Assembly: GCF_020283565.1 (NCBI RefSeq)
Contig: NC_060061.1
Coordinates: 13,429,362-13,493,361, forward strand
Reading direction: 5' to 3'
From: Trifolium pratense
Lineage: Eukaryota > Streptophyta > Magnoliopsida > Fabales > Fabaceae
Length of the DNA stretch: 64,000 bases
This document shows positions 1 to 12,045 of this stretch, one piece after another. The notes below the pieces were generated by a model. That model saw nothing but the letters and a program-made list of their open reading frames with translations, did no database searches and was not told the origin of the DNA. The position numbers and the translations under genes are program-made. Numbering within the stretch: the stretch's first letter is position 1; every line of letters starts with the position of its first letter.

Positions 1-392
1 TATATCTTACTTTGTTGTTGTATTCAGCAGTCATATAATTTGTTCTGATGTGATTCATTCGTTAACTTTTCAATGATCAGTGATGTTCTGTTTTTATGGA
101 CATGATGGATTTTCTCTCTCGATAATGATTGTATATGCTTTTAAAAAGTAAAACTGTGTACTTTAGGAATTCAACAACTTAGCTGTTGAAAGAAATGCTT
201 CTGTTGGAGTTATTTGGCATAGTAAGATAGTAAACTCACAGACAGCTTACTTTTCGGCTAATATTCCACAAACGAGTATATTAAGATTCCAAATTTTCTG
301 CTTTGGCTACGAGTAACATTGGCTTATAGATGTTGTTAAAGGATACAATAAACTTATTTTCTTTTTGTTTTTGGGACATGTGCAATATCTAG
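1..392 (+). other. Intron of the DExH helicase gene
   Basis: No coding exon is visible here. The preceding helicase exon, carrying motifs I-III, must lie upstream of the window. The acceptor AG is at 391-392. Confidence 0.7.
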
Positions 393-3300
393 GGATTTAC
401 ATTTCCAGTTCGAGCACAATTTCTTGAGGATATTCTGGAAAGGACTGGATATCGGTTGACTCCTTATAATCAAATTGATGACTATGGTCAAGAAAAATCA
501 TGGAAAATGCAGAAACAAGCTCAATCTTTCAAAAAAAGAAAGAGCCAGATTGCTTCTGCTGTTGAGGTACACAAGTTGATCTGGAAATATTTTCTTCGCT
601 GTCTTTTTTTTTTTGGGAGGTTATTTTTTTGACTAGTTCTGTTAATTTCTCTATGTTGTTGCATAGGATGCATTAGAGGTTGCAGACTACAAGGGGTATA
701 GCCTACGCACTAAGGAATCAATGTCCTGCTGGAACCCTGACTCAATTGGTTTCAACCTTATTGAACATGTGCTTTGCCACATTGTTAAGAATGAAAGGCC
801 AGGTGCTGTTTTGGTTTTTATGACTGGTTGGGATGATATACACTCTTTGAAGGATCACCTCCATGCTCATCCTTTGTTGGGCGATCAGAGCCGAGTATTA
901 CTTCTTGCATGCCATGGCTCTATGTCCAGCACAGAGCAGGTGACCTTGCTAGTAATAGACTGAAATGCTACCACAGTAAATATTACTTGTTGGAGTTGTT
1001 GCTATCTATTTTACAATTTAATATATTTCCAATGTGTGCTTTTTTATTAAAATGTTGGGAATAATGAGTCTCTTAAGCTTATTGAAGTTTAAGTACTGTA
1101 TTAAATTGGGTGCTGTATTATTAGTTTTTGTACTCCAATTGAATGAATATTCTCTCTCTCTCTCTCTCATTCAATATATTGCATAGTGAATTTTGTTTGC
1201 TTTCCTGTTTTGCCTTGCAGAAATTAATATTTGAAAATCCTGAAGGAGGGGTGAGGAAAATTGTTCTGGCTACTAATATGGCCGAGACTAGTATTACCAT
1301 CAACGACGTTGTCTTTGTGGTTGATTGTGGAAAAGCAAAAGAGACATCATATGATGCATTAAATAACACTCCTTGTTTGCTTCCATCTTGGATCTCAAAA
1401 GCTGCTGCCCGTCAGGTATTAGATTGTTCAAATTAGTTTTGTGAATTTGGATTATTTGAGAATTTATTTGTCTATTTCCTTTCAAAAGGAAAGTCAGATT
1501 AAGAGTCTGTTTGTTGTAGATTATTCAAGTAAAAAAACTTTTTTTAAATAAATCTTTTTTAAAGACTTCAATTGTTAAAATAATAAGAATCTAAAAAAAT
1601 AACAATATTTTTTTAGGTTAAAATCAGAAGCTAACTTTCAGTAGCTTTGAAAAAAATCAGTCAAAATAGATGAAAGAGAAAGTCTAATTGAAAACACGGA
1701 AGGTACATTTGCTTTAAAATCTTCCTAATATGACAAGTTTGGCCTTTGTATTATACTCGTTTTCGTCCCATTCTTGTTTCACCCTTATTGGGGATATAAT
1801 ATACAAGCATGCAGCTGAGTCCTGTTTTTCATCCCATTCTCGAATATATCATATATGTGCGTGTGACTACATTAACATAGAAACATTTGTGTATACGTGA
1901 TTATGTTAATTTATATAATTATGTTAGTATATACTACTATTAATTAAGTTAACAATGTTCTTTGGTAAAAAAAAACTTAATAATGTTCACATTATCATAT
2001 AAAATATATTCAAGAAATATCATTACAACTGACCGTATTCAAATTATATAAAAAGTGACTTGGGCGAGAGTAGTACTAGGATGGGTGACCTCCTGAGAAG
2101 TCCTTGTGTTGCACCTCTTTAAAGGAAGCCACTAGGTTTGATCTAGCGGTGAGGGGTTTGGGTAGTATGCACGAGGTCCTAGGTTCGATCCTCACTGACT
2201 CTTTTGTAAACCAAAAAAAAAAAAACTTGCAGGCAATCATAAATTATCTTCTGATTTTTAAAAATATCTAAAAAAATAATCATTGAATTATTTTACGTCA
2301 AAATCACTTTACCAAACAGGCTCTAAAGTGGTTCTAGGAAGAATCATTTGAATACAGCTTCATAATGTATTCTTTACCATTAATTAATTTTTTGGTTATC
2401 TGGTTGCTTAGAAAGTCTACTTTTTTTTTCTTTAGAGAAAAGGCAGGGCTGGTCGTGTTCAATCTGGCGAATGCTATCATCTTTATCCCAAATGTGTTTA
2501 TGATGCTTTTGATGATTATCAGTTACCAGAGCTTTTAAGAACACCTTTACAGTCCTTATGTCTACAAATAAAAAGTCTACAACTTGGAAGCATCTCTGAG
2601 TTTTTATCTAGTGCTCTCCAGCCACCAGAGCCTCTATCGGTAAAATTCATTGCACTTGTTTTTGGAACTTGAACTGAAATATGCTGGTTGTTTGAATTTA
2701 TTTTCAATGAAATCTATGTGTTGATTTAAGACATTCTTCAACTTGCATCAAACTTGTTTTATTCAATTTATTATGTTGTCTATTAATTTCACTGTGCAGG
2801 TTCAAAATGCTGTTGACTATTTGAAGATTATCGGTGCCTTAGATGAGAATGAAAATTTGACAGTTCTAGGTAAAAGAAAAGAACTTGTACTTTTCTGCAT
2901 CATCGTCTCAGCTTCTCCTGGCATTTTTTTATCAACTGATGCCACATCGCCACTGTTTTCCCAAGCCGTTTTTAGGCATTAAGTCACTGCTGATAGTTTT
3001 CAATTTTTATTTATTTCAAAAGTCACTGCTGATGTTGAGTTGTCAATTTTTAGGGCGCAAGTTGTCAATGCTCCCCGTAGAACCTAAGCTTGGCAAGATG
3101 CTCATCTTGGGAGCTATTTTCAACTGTTTGGATCCCATATTGACTGTTGTTGCTGGGCTTAGTGTGAGAGACCCATTTGTTGTGCCGGCTGACAAGAAGG
3201 ATGTAAGTTATGAGCACTACTAATATTTCTCCCACCCCTCCCCATGACACACTCCTCTTGATAGAAATAGTGGTAAATTATATTAGTTTTGATGTATTCA

Positions 3301-6300
3301 CATAAGTCCAGTTTTGTTTTTGGACATAAAGTGTAGTAAGTTCTTATGTCTGTGCTGCTTTGTTTATTATATTGGGCCAAAACACATGCACTCTGAATTG
3401 GTTGATTAGGTTGATCCCATTGAATAAACATGGATTCATGTTTTTTTGCAGGAACTGTGCCTATATTGGTTTACTTTTTATACTGTATTAAAATATCGCT
3501 GTCTCATCTTCAAAAAATAAATATCACTTTCTCGTTCATTATTTGCTTGGGATCAAATCAATATTGTCATGTGTACGCTAGGTAGAGAAGACCTAGCTTT
3601 GTATGTCATTACTCATGAATACATCCCCAGACACAAATATTTTATAACTAACACCCCCCCTCTATGAAGAGCCCTTTGAGCTTGAAGCGTAGACCACAGT
3701 TCCACTCTACCTTATGCTGAAATTTAATTTATAATCTTAGAAGAATGGGGATAACAGGGATGAAAATCTAGACCACATTGCTCATATTATAGACCTACTA
3801 TCTCATAATAAGCTAAACTTGTTAAGTGAAGTACATGCATTGTGTTACCTAAGGTTATTTAACTGTTTACTTTGTACTTTTTATGCAGCTTGCAGAGTCT
3901 GCCAAGGGCCACTTTGCTGCTGGTGCATACAGTGATCATCTTGCACTTGTCCGGGCTTATGATGGTTGGAAAGATGCTGAAGCACAGCAAGCTGGTTACG
4001 AGTACTGTTGGCGTAATTTTCTTTCTTCTCAGACACTTAGGGCCATTGACTCTCTTCGAAAGCAATTCTTTAACTTGCTCAAAGATATTGGTCTGGTTAG
4101 CAACAATTCTGAAACCAACAATAAATGGAGTAATGAGGAGCATCTGCTCCGAGCAGTTATCTGTGCGGGTTTGTTTCCCGGAATATCCTCTGTTGTGGTA
4201 ATCCACTTACGAGTCCTTTTCATTTTTGTGATAATTCAATTTTAATTTTCACTTTTTTGAATTTGTTCTGGCTTTGATGCATGTTGAGTTGTTGTCTGCA
4301 GAATTCATTTTCTACATTTATGGCATTTTCATGAAAGTAACATACCTGCGTATAACACACATTCATGCTCTCGATAATTTTGTCGAAGTTCAATTTTGTT
4401 TCTTATTTCAATTTCAACTATATTACTCTTAGTTTAAAAGTGACTCATTAAGTTCCCTTAATGTTCATTGTTGATATTAATTGCACTTTTTATTATATCC
4501 TCATCAACAAACCGGAAAAAAGTAACTTCTCATTACATCTAATATCACATCAGCAAAAAAACAAAGATAAAGAAAGACACAGCATTGCCATATCAAAAGT
4601 AGGATATAACTGTTGCGATTGATTACATCTGTTAGAAGTCCCACATTGGCTAGAGATATGACATAGATAGCCTAATAGTAGTGCAAAGCTCAACTCTCAA
4701 GCTAGCTTTTGTGGTTGAGTATAGGCCTCCCAAATTCTAATATGGTATCAGAACCTATCCTAGATCCATTTGTTGTTTGTTGTGGAGACCTCCCATATTT
4801 GGGCCACCCGTTGTTGTTGATTCCACGTTTTGTTAGTCCTGGACGTGAGGGTGTGTGTTAGAAGTCCCACATTGGCTAGAGATATGGCATAAATAGCCTT
4901 TATAATAGTAGTGCAAAGCTCAACTCTCAAGCTAGCTTTTGTGGTTGAGTATAGACCTCCCAAATTCTAATAACGTCGATATGAAAATGATGGAGGTGAT
5001 GATAACATTGCAACTAGGGGAACATAAATTGATCTTTGTTAAAATTAGGACTGCTGAAATTGTAATTTAAGCAAATATTTATACATATGCTGTAACATCG
5101 ATAAGTGTTCATGTCTTTGGATATTGTATATGTTTATCTTGGATATGGAGGGAATGCTGTCTGTCGTGTTTTATTTGTAAATTAGTTGAATTTTTCCATG
5201 TAATTTGTTTTTGATGTGAGGTTGTGCAAATTGTTATGCAGAACAAGGAAAAGTCAATAGCACTGAAAACAATGGAGGATGGTCCGGTTCTTCTGTATGC
5301 TGTAAGTTTCTCCCTCCAATATCCTGATGTTTTCATCAATTCTTGTATGTTTATGACTAAGTTTTGTTTTGGGGGAAAATATAATCTATTAAAGTTCTAA
5401 AATTTTGGCGCTCCATCGTGTAGAGCTCTGTAAATGGAAGTGTACCCAAAATTCCATACCCATGGTTAGTGTTTAATGAAAAGATTAAAGTGAATTCAGT
5501 ATTCCTTAGGGATTCAACTGCCATATCTGACTCCATGCTGCTCTTATTTGGTGGGAACATATCCAAAGGTGGACTAGTAAGTTCCTACTCTGTTTTTTCT
5601 TCATGTTTTCCCTCGATAAGTTGTTCTTTATTGTTTGTTCCTTTTGACTACTCACTGTGATTTGACATATGGTAAACATACGATTCTTTTGACAGGATGG
5701 TCACCTAAAAATGTTGGGAGGGTATCTGGAATTTTTCATGAAACCAGAATTAGCCAAGACTTACTCAACTTTAAAGAGGGAACTGGAGGAATTGATACAG
5801 AAAAAAGTAAGTTCAATTTTACTGGCCATAACTTAAAACTTTGTGAGTAAAAAAAAAAACTTAAAACTTTGATACTTATCAAGGGAATAATTAAGTTGTG
5901 TGTAGCCATATTCCCCTCCCTTCCAATTTCCAGTCTCTCTTTAAGTCCTTGACATAATTACTTTATGCTCTGCATGTTATGCCAGCTTCTGGATCCTATG
6001 TTCGATATACAATCGCATACTCAGCTTCTTTCAGCTGTAAGATTGTTGGTATCAGAAGACCACTGTCATGGCAGATTTGTCTTTAGTCACCAGGACCTAC
6101 CACAGTTGAAGAAAGCAACGAAATCCAACAGTGGTGATGGAGGTGGGGGTGATAATTCTAAAAATCAGCTTCAAACATTCCTTACCAGGGCTGGACATCA
6201 GGCACCAACTTACAAAACACAGCAGCTGAGAAACAACCAATTCCGTTCTACTGTTATATTCAACGGCATGGATTTTGTTGGGAAGCCATGCGGCAGCAAG

Positions 6301-6456
6301 AAACTAGCAGAAAAATCTGCTGCTGCTGAGGCTATTCTATGGTTAAAAGGGGATAATACCCATTCATCTGGTGATATTGATCATGCATCTGTGCTTTTGA
6401 AGAAAAGAAACAAGAAAAGTAGAAAAAAATCGCTTAGTGATGCTAAATGGAGTTGA
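393..6456 (+). CDS. DExH-box ATP-dependent RNA helicase (DExH3/DExH5, DHX36-like), 3' ten exons
   Basis: Exons 393-566, 667-939, 1221-1415, 2436-2639, 2800-2869, 3054-3202, 3889-4197, 5242-5301, 5424-5576 and 5986-6456 join in frame with GT-AG borders and give about 722 residues. Visible parts in order: the end of the first RecA domain (start GFTFPVR), the second RecA domain with motif IV-like [10 protein letters not shown], motif [16 protein letters not shown] and motif VI QRKGRAGR (split by an intron), the winged-helix/ratchet (HA2) region around [15 protein letters not shown] to GLSVRDPF, an OB-fold region, and a C-terminal dsRNA-binding-like domain ([15 protein letters not shown] to [11 protein letters not shown]). 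The family unwinds structured RNA or RNA-DNA and is usually about 1100-1200 residues, so motifs I-III and the N-terminus lie upstream of the window. No break is seen. The assignment to DExH3 versus DExH5 is from remembered similarity and is not settled. Confidence 0.93.
2055..2119 (+). repeat. 3' half of a 5S rRNA sequence (pseudo-5S)
   Basis: The stretch containing CTTGGGCGAGAGTAGTACTA, then GGATGGGTGACC and TTGTGTTGCACC, matches the 3' half of plant 5S rRNA. It has a few changes, for example CCTGAGAAG where the rRNA has CCTGGGAAG. The 5' half, including much of the internal promoter, is missing, so it is not a functional 5S gene. It directly precedes a tRNA-derived SINE. Cassandra TRIM elements also carry 5S sequence in their LTRs, so it could be a Cassandra fragment instead. 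Confidence 0.85.
2131..2225 (+). mobile_element. tRNA-derived SINE, family 1
   Basis: An A-box-like stretch (GATCTAGCGGTGAGGGG) is followed by a clear B box, GGTTCGATCC, at about 2182-2191. The end TTGTAAACC runs into a 13-nt A tail (2213-2225). A second member with the same terminal GTAAACC plus A-rich tail lies inverted at 23905-24005. The 5S-like segment lies only 11 bp upstream. Confidence 0.75.
4630..4972 (+). mobile_element. TRIM retrotransposon (miniature LTR element) in helicase intron
   Basis: Two near-identical terminal repeats, 4630-4742 and 4856-4972, begin TGTTAGAAGTCCCACATTGG and end AAATTCTAATA. Between them lie only about 113 bp. These start with TGGTATCAGAAC at 4743, a primer-binding site complementary to initiator-methionine tRNA. 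The flanks ACATC (4625-4629) and ACGTC (4973-4977) look like a 5-bp target duplication with one change. There is no coding capacity, as expected for TRIM elements. The second LTR carries a short insertion relative to the first. Confidence 0.88.
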
Positions 6457-7153
6457 ATTACATTTATAAGACATATTTTAGATAGATTTGTTTGATAGGG
6501 TCCTATACCAAGGCTTGTCTATGGTCTCTCCTTGGTGCAATGGATTCAGGGATAATTTTGCCAGCAAGAGTGTACAGAGCTATTAGGGATCTTGATTCTG
6601 AAAGGTACAGATCTGAGCCTTTGATTTTGTAACGGGGTGATTGTATCCAGAATCCACCTAAATTTGGGGCACATTTCAAGAAGTGTATTTCTACAATTGC
6701 TTTTAACTAAATCTGACCCAGAGCATAGCATGGCTAGCTGAGCAGCTACTGTACTTGCAACAAATTCATGAAAAATGGAAGGAGTAAGCAACTAAATTTC
6801 GTATCAAGGTAATTCACTTGCAATATATTAATGTGTTTCTAGGAGTTGTAGTTTCTTAGTTAATCAAGGTGATCATCCAGTTAAATTATAGAATATGTAT
6901 TTACAATTATTTTTTCTCTCGAGGATTATGATGCATGTTAGACCCCTCCTGAGATGGATTCTTTTCAAGCTGATATTGTAAGCTATAAGAGATAACTTGA
7001 ATGAATTGGGAGATCTATTTTGATTTGCTAAATTTCAATAAATGATTAGAAAAACATGTGAATTTATTTAAGTTGCATAAATTACAGAGATCTCATCTGA
7101 ATACTATCTATGACAGCCCAAAGAATCCAACTAACTACATCTAAAACCATAAC
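6457..7153 (+). other. Helicase 3' UTR and convergent spacer
   Basis: No reading frame of note. The helicase transcript should end here, and an AATAAA-like signal lies near 7037. The opposite-strand GT61 pseudogene ends at 7154, so the two genes converge. Confidence 0.5.
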
Positions 7154-9816
7154 TTATTGATTCAATAACTCAAGGGCTTTCTGTAATGTTGGTCTAAACC
7201 TATTAACATCAAGCTTTACATTTTGTTTGTCAAAATACACTGACCTAAAGGTTTCCCATCCTTGTTTTACAATTGATGAGGGATCCTTTATAATCATATG
7301 GTCTAATGGATATTGTTGTTTAAGAGTGCTTTCTTCCAGCGTTATTTTATATTCCAAGTACTTTATTTTCATATCTTCTTCTGAGGGCTGTGCAAAATCA
7401 TTTGTGGCTAGCCATTCCACTTGCATCCCACCACATGGTACAACTTGGATGAAAATTGCATTTTCAGGAAGGAAAAGTATGTTTGTAAGACCAGCACCGT
7501 GAACTCCCATTAATACATCACAAGAATTCACAACATCTGCAATATTCCCCATGTTCCGCCCTGCTTCCATAACAATAACTTTGAAACCCAACCCTTTAGC
7601 CATTTTTGCTATTTGATTTGTATTAGTGAAGGATCTTGAACTTTTTCTTGAGAGAATCAGGAGCCTAGGCTTCTTACTTTGATTACCAGTATCTCTGATT
7701 TTTATTGCATTAACTCTCTTCAGTGAATAAGAACTTCTAAAAAAATCTCCGAAGTCTTTGATAGAATAGGAATACTTTTGAGGGTCAATGCTTAGCTCTT
7801 TATGATACCTTTTAAGGCCCACAATCACCTTAGGGAAGCAATGCACTTCATCATCTCTATCAATATCCATAATCTCATAGTTGGACAGCTTTTTAAGAAA
7901 TGCTTGGTGTTTGACAATCCACCAAGGCTTCTTATCAGTTATGATAAGTTGTACTTTTCCATTAAATTGTGCACAAGTCAAAAATAGTGGAATGATAATG
8001 TCACCGAATTCATGGAAATGGTTTCCAGTATATCCTGCAGTTGAGAATATTACTGCTGGAATGCTGTGATTTTTGGTGCATTGTGAGACTTGTTGGCTAG
8101 CTTTTACAGTTTGTACTGACCATTTTCTTACACTACTCATTGCATATGCATCACTCTTCCTAGCATAAGGCCTTATACTCCACAAGGCATTTTCAGCGAA
8201 GCTGTTTGTTTTGCGTGACACGATGTAAACAGAAGTGGATTTTCCATGCACTCGGATATCTCCTTATGTTTGGCAATATTCTGTCCTTGCTTCTGAAACA
8301 CATAGTGGTTGTTCTTGCTCTACATTTCCGGTTTCTAATTTTTCAACTGAAAAATGAAGAATGATTAAGCCTTGCAGTTTCTATTTGGGGGAGTACAGAG
8401 AGATCAATGTTAGTATATATGGCAAATCTACAAATGGAGCTTATTTGAACTATAAGCTTTCAAGTCTCAATCTAACTGAGACAAACAGATGATCTTACCT
8501 TCAGCTTTTGTAAGAGTGATACCGGTTTCGTTGATGAGAGTCTTTGTTGTATTATCTTCAACTGCAAAATAAAGAAGTTTCTGTCAAAATCATTAGCCTC
8601 CACAATCCTTATGGTTACCATATTCCAAGTGTACTCTTGCCTATATTTATTTTTAACTTTTTATATTGAACTTAAGGAAGTTAAGGTGTTCATATATTTA
8701 AACCACAAGTAGAGCTGATCTGAACTTGCCCTTACTAATATGAATTTGTTATTACCTTTAGCCATTTGTGGAGAGATTCTTGTGGCATTCACAGGGTTCT
8801 TTGGTACAATTCTTTCATCTGACAAATGAGATATTCAGTTTAGAGGGTTAAATGTTTACCTTAAATCCTTTTAACCATATTGAGATTCAAAAATCTTACC
8901 TTCAATCATATGTAGAGAATTGTCAATGTCTCCAACAAGTATTTCGGTTACAATGTCTTCAACAGTAGACCAGAGAATAATCACATAAACAAACACATGT
9001 CAGAATCATTTGGTTTCGAAAAGTGTATATATTATTCTTACCTGAAAAGGCCTTATTGTATTAACCCTTTTTTTTTTTTTTTTTTTTTGAAATTCAGAAC
9101 ATGAGTCTCTTTAGATTGATTTATTTGAGCTTACTAACATAAGCGCCTGTGAAAGTATTTGAAAGAGCTTATGAAAATAACTTATAACATTTTTCATAAA
9201 ATCTTTTCAGCTTATTTATATATGTTCTCCAAAATAGCTTATGAAAATATTCTATAGTTTATATGGAAACAATTTTATTTTATTTTCTCTTCTTATATAA
9301 ACAGTTTATACATAAGCACTTATATGATAATTGTTTATGCTACAAGCGCTTAATTAAGTTGTTTGTCGAAGCATGAGTTATATCTTTGGCTATTTTACGT
9401 GATCCACTAGTGTCATTGACCATCAACATTTTGGTGTCAACACCAATAGATAGCTTCAAGTTCACTGTGAAAAGAAGTAAGATATATTCAAAGGTTACTT
9501 ATGTAAACTCATTTCACAGAAGAAAAAAAATGATTGGATTTATCTGCATTTCATGCCAAAGAACCATATAAATGAAAAACAACATGCATGCTTATTATAC
9601 TACTTAGACATGCATTATATATGGAAACAAGTGGCTAATGGTTAATCACATTACAAAGGAAGAAGTGAAGTACTCACAATCATATTTAGGACCCAAGTAA
9701 GGCTTAAACACTTCACAGACTCAAAACTATCAGCAAGTGCCAACAAATGCTCCATATCCCAACTTTTTCTGCTCAAAACGACTAAAGCTTTTGGAAAATA
9801 TTGTATTGTAAATCAT
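7154..9816 (-). pseudogene. GT61-family glycosyltransferase (xylan arabinosyl/xylosyltransferase-like), decayed
   Basis: Six exons on the minus strand: 9816-9678, 9464-9399, 8962-8900, 8818-8756, 8561-8499 and 8346-7154. The lengths sum to 1587 nt, a multiple of three. Exon 1 encodes the typical GT61 cytosolic start and type II membrane anchor (RFEQKKLGYGAFVG, then FKPYLGP). Exon 2 encodes GVDTKMLMVNDTSG, three 63-nt exons encode a stem, and the last exon holds the catalytic domain (DIRVHGKS, STAGYTGNHFHEFGD, VHCFPKVIVGLK, MGVHGAGLTN). Breaks: small deletions in the anchor leave in-frame TGA/TAG/TGA from 9732 downwards; the third exon is preceded by CTG instead of CAG; and a TAA at 8264-8266 replaces a codon just before GDIRVHG. 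The 365-codon frame below that TAA starts with GTG, not ATG. The family makes xylan side chains in the Golgi. This copy is probably non-functional. Confidence 0.85.
9135..9362. repeat. Short foldback element in GT61 intron
   Basis: Runs of GCTTATGAAAAT and related words recur. The ends TAAGCGCCTGT and ACAAGCGCTTA are imperfect inverted copies, which suggests a MITE. The borders are approximate and no target duplication was secured. A T-tract lies just upstream at about 9067-9088. Confidence 0.4.
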
Positions 9817-10856
9817 TTTTATTTTATCAACAAAAGAACCCAGTAGTACTCTATGTCAGAATGCCATTCTCACAAATAAAAACCATTCTGATTAATAGCT
9901 GATTAATTGATGCCCATATATAATATCTTAGTAGGCAAAACTAAGATTTTGATACATACTTTTATATATATGACAAATGGAGGAAGGTGCATAAATTTAT
10001 CTATACAATGTTGCTCCTCACGTAGTTGTTAGTTCTTGAATTATAAGGATTCTCCAAAACTAATAAAATTGGGAATGAAAAGGACTCTGTGGTTGACTGT
10101 TAAGACATATATGATGCTTTTTCAATGATTAATTGGTACATGTTTTGGTTAGGTAATTATAGTTTTTTCATATATGAAGCAAGAACTACCAGAGCCAGCT
10201 TTGAAAATTATTAACATTAACCAACTAAAGCTTGGGTAAAATGTTGATATCAATTATTGCAGTTTTATTACCTTAGTTTTTTTCTTTTTGACAAAAGTTT
10301 TATTGCCATAGTTGGTGAGACATATATAGCTCAAGTGAAAAATCGTACTAGCTTGCTATATCAACCTTTGAATGAACAATAAATAGCAGCTTTTTATTTT
10401 ATTAAATAAACAATATTCATTCAAATTAGAGTACATTAATTTATAACCAAATATCTTTTTGAGTACATTAATATAATACAGATTCAAAGTCGCAAAACCA
10501 AAACAAATGAATCTGTGAACAAACCCATAACATTCATGTTAATGCATATTTGATCATATTGAAGTGTCCAGAATATTCAACTCTTTGAATTTGTAGTGTT
10601 GACATCATTAATTGGGTCTGCACTAGATCGAGTTTAATTTAATCCTTCAACCTGAAACAAATTAATACTATATCAATTAAATTAGGAAAATAAAATACAT
10701 CGCACTAAAACTTAAAATGAAAACAAACAACGACGCACTAAGATGATAAAATCACAAAATAAATTGCAACTTAAGTAGTTAACTTAGTGTGATTAAGTCA
10801 TTTGAAAGTTTTATTCAATGGCTTATACGTACGTGACACGTTCGTAGTCAAGCTTA
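9817..10856. other. Upstream region of the GT61 pseudogene
   Basis: AT-rich non-coding DNA. It would contain the old promoter and 5' leader of the minus-strand GT61 gene. No other gene is visible. Confidence 0.5.
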
Positions 10857-11223
10857 GGCTCTGTTTGGTAAAATTAAACTATAAGCTAGCTGATTGAAAT
10901 TAAAGTGTTTGGTAAAATTAGCTTTTTAAATGATTGATAAATATAAAAAGACATAAAAGGACATTTATATGTAGTGGGTAATTTTTTTTAGTGGGTAGTT
11001 TTTTATTTTATAAAAAATAATAAAATAAAATTAAAGGTTATAAATGGAAAAAACTGTAAAAAGCTATAAGCTATAAGCTCAAACGCTACTTGAAATAGCA
11101 GCTCAAAAAAAGCTATAAGCTCGTGAGAAAAGTTTTTTACCAAACACTTTTATTTTTTTTAAACAAACTTATAAACTAGTTCAATAAACTATAAGCTAGC
11201 TTATTGGACTTCCAAACACACCC
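10857..11223. mobile_element. Tourist-like MITE
   Basis: The ends GGCTCTGTTTGGTAA and TTCCAAACACACCC are imperfect inverted repeats flanked by TTA (10854-10856 and 11224-11226). ATAAGCTAGCT recurs in both arms. The length of 367 bp and lack of coding sequence fit a PIF/Harbinger MITE. Confidence 0.82.
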
Positions 11224-11830
11224 TTAATGTCCAGTACTATAAGTTTTTCTATTTAAGCAAATACTAGAGAACTAGTATAAGTTTTGTCACTCAAAGAAAA
11301 TATAGTGACATGACGCAAAGAAATTTTGAAGACGAATAAATCTTCAATGATACACATACTTATAATTCCTAGATGGAGCTCACTGTAAAAGGCTCAAGAG
11401 ATGTTTGAATATCAATATTTTTTACAGAAAATGAATAGGTTGAAGACTTCTTCATGTAAAACCATCAAAAACTTGTTGCCACAAATTATTAATACTACTT
11501 ATTTTCTAGTTTAGTTATTTATTTAGTAAATATTGATGCTAGACGAAATGTTGATAGTGAAACAAATATAATTTAATATTCATAGTTCAAGAAATTTTGA
11601 TTTCCAATAAAATTGCTATGTAATTGTGATCTTGTGTTTACCTTTCAATTTTGATGTTGCCAGGTGTTCTTTTTGTTTTATTTCGTTTCTAGAGGGTTAT
11701 AATTCAATGTTTAAGAGAAAATCTAAGGAGAATGATTTTTTCTCCACCAATATTATTAATACATATTTATAGTAAAATAATAAATACAAATTAATTTGAA
11801 ATTAAAATATTTAAAATTAAATATTAATGT
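11224..11830. other. AT-rich spacer, nothing recognised
   Basis: No reading frame or clear repeat was identified between the MITE and the SINE. Confidence 0.5.
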
Positions 11831-11936
11831 GTGACATCGCACTATATGTGCAGGAGCTCGGGTTTGAACCCGAGACACTCCACTCATTCTCCTTTGAGAT
11901 GAATTTTCTAGTCACTAGTCTACTTGACAAAAAAAT
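11831..11936 (-). mobile_element. tRNA-derived SINE, family 2
   Basis: On the minus strand an A-box-like GTAGACTAGTGACTAG is followed by TTCATCTCAAAGG and a B box in the palindromic GGGTTCAAACCCGAG. The A/T-rich tail and the words match the plus-strand copy at 16222-16320. Confidence 0.7.
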
Positions 11937-12045
11937 AATAATGTGAGAGAAATTAAATATATGGACATATAGTTTAATATAGACTTTGAGATGAATTTTT
12001 TTTTTTTAATATTAGGCTTAACTATACATTTGGTCACTTGCATTT

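Larger units (their letters stand above)
1503..2323. mobile_element. Tourist-like MITE (PIF/Harbinger) in helicase intron
   Basis: The ends are imperfect inverted repeats, GAGTCTGTTTG at the left and CCAAACAGGCTC at the right, as in Tourist elements, flanked by the trinucleotide TAA on both sides (1500-1502, 2324-2326). It is longer than usual (821 bp) because other DNA, including the 5S/SINE chimera at 2055-2225, sits inside it. It lies wholly in the intron between the exons ending at 1415 and starting at 2436. Confidence 0.7.

Noticed and set aside
2055..2119. Functional 5S rRNA gene
   Set aside because: Only the 3' half is present, with substitutions and without the 5' half of the internal promoter.
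7227..7502. Plus-strand 91-codon frame across the GT61 3' exon
   Set aside because: It is the antisense shadow of the conserved GT61 catalytic domain.
11866..11876. Functional tRNA genes at the B-box-like sites (also 2182-2191 and 16290-16300)
   Set aside because: There is no complete cloverleaf, and the flanks and tails are those of SINEs.
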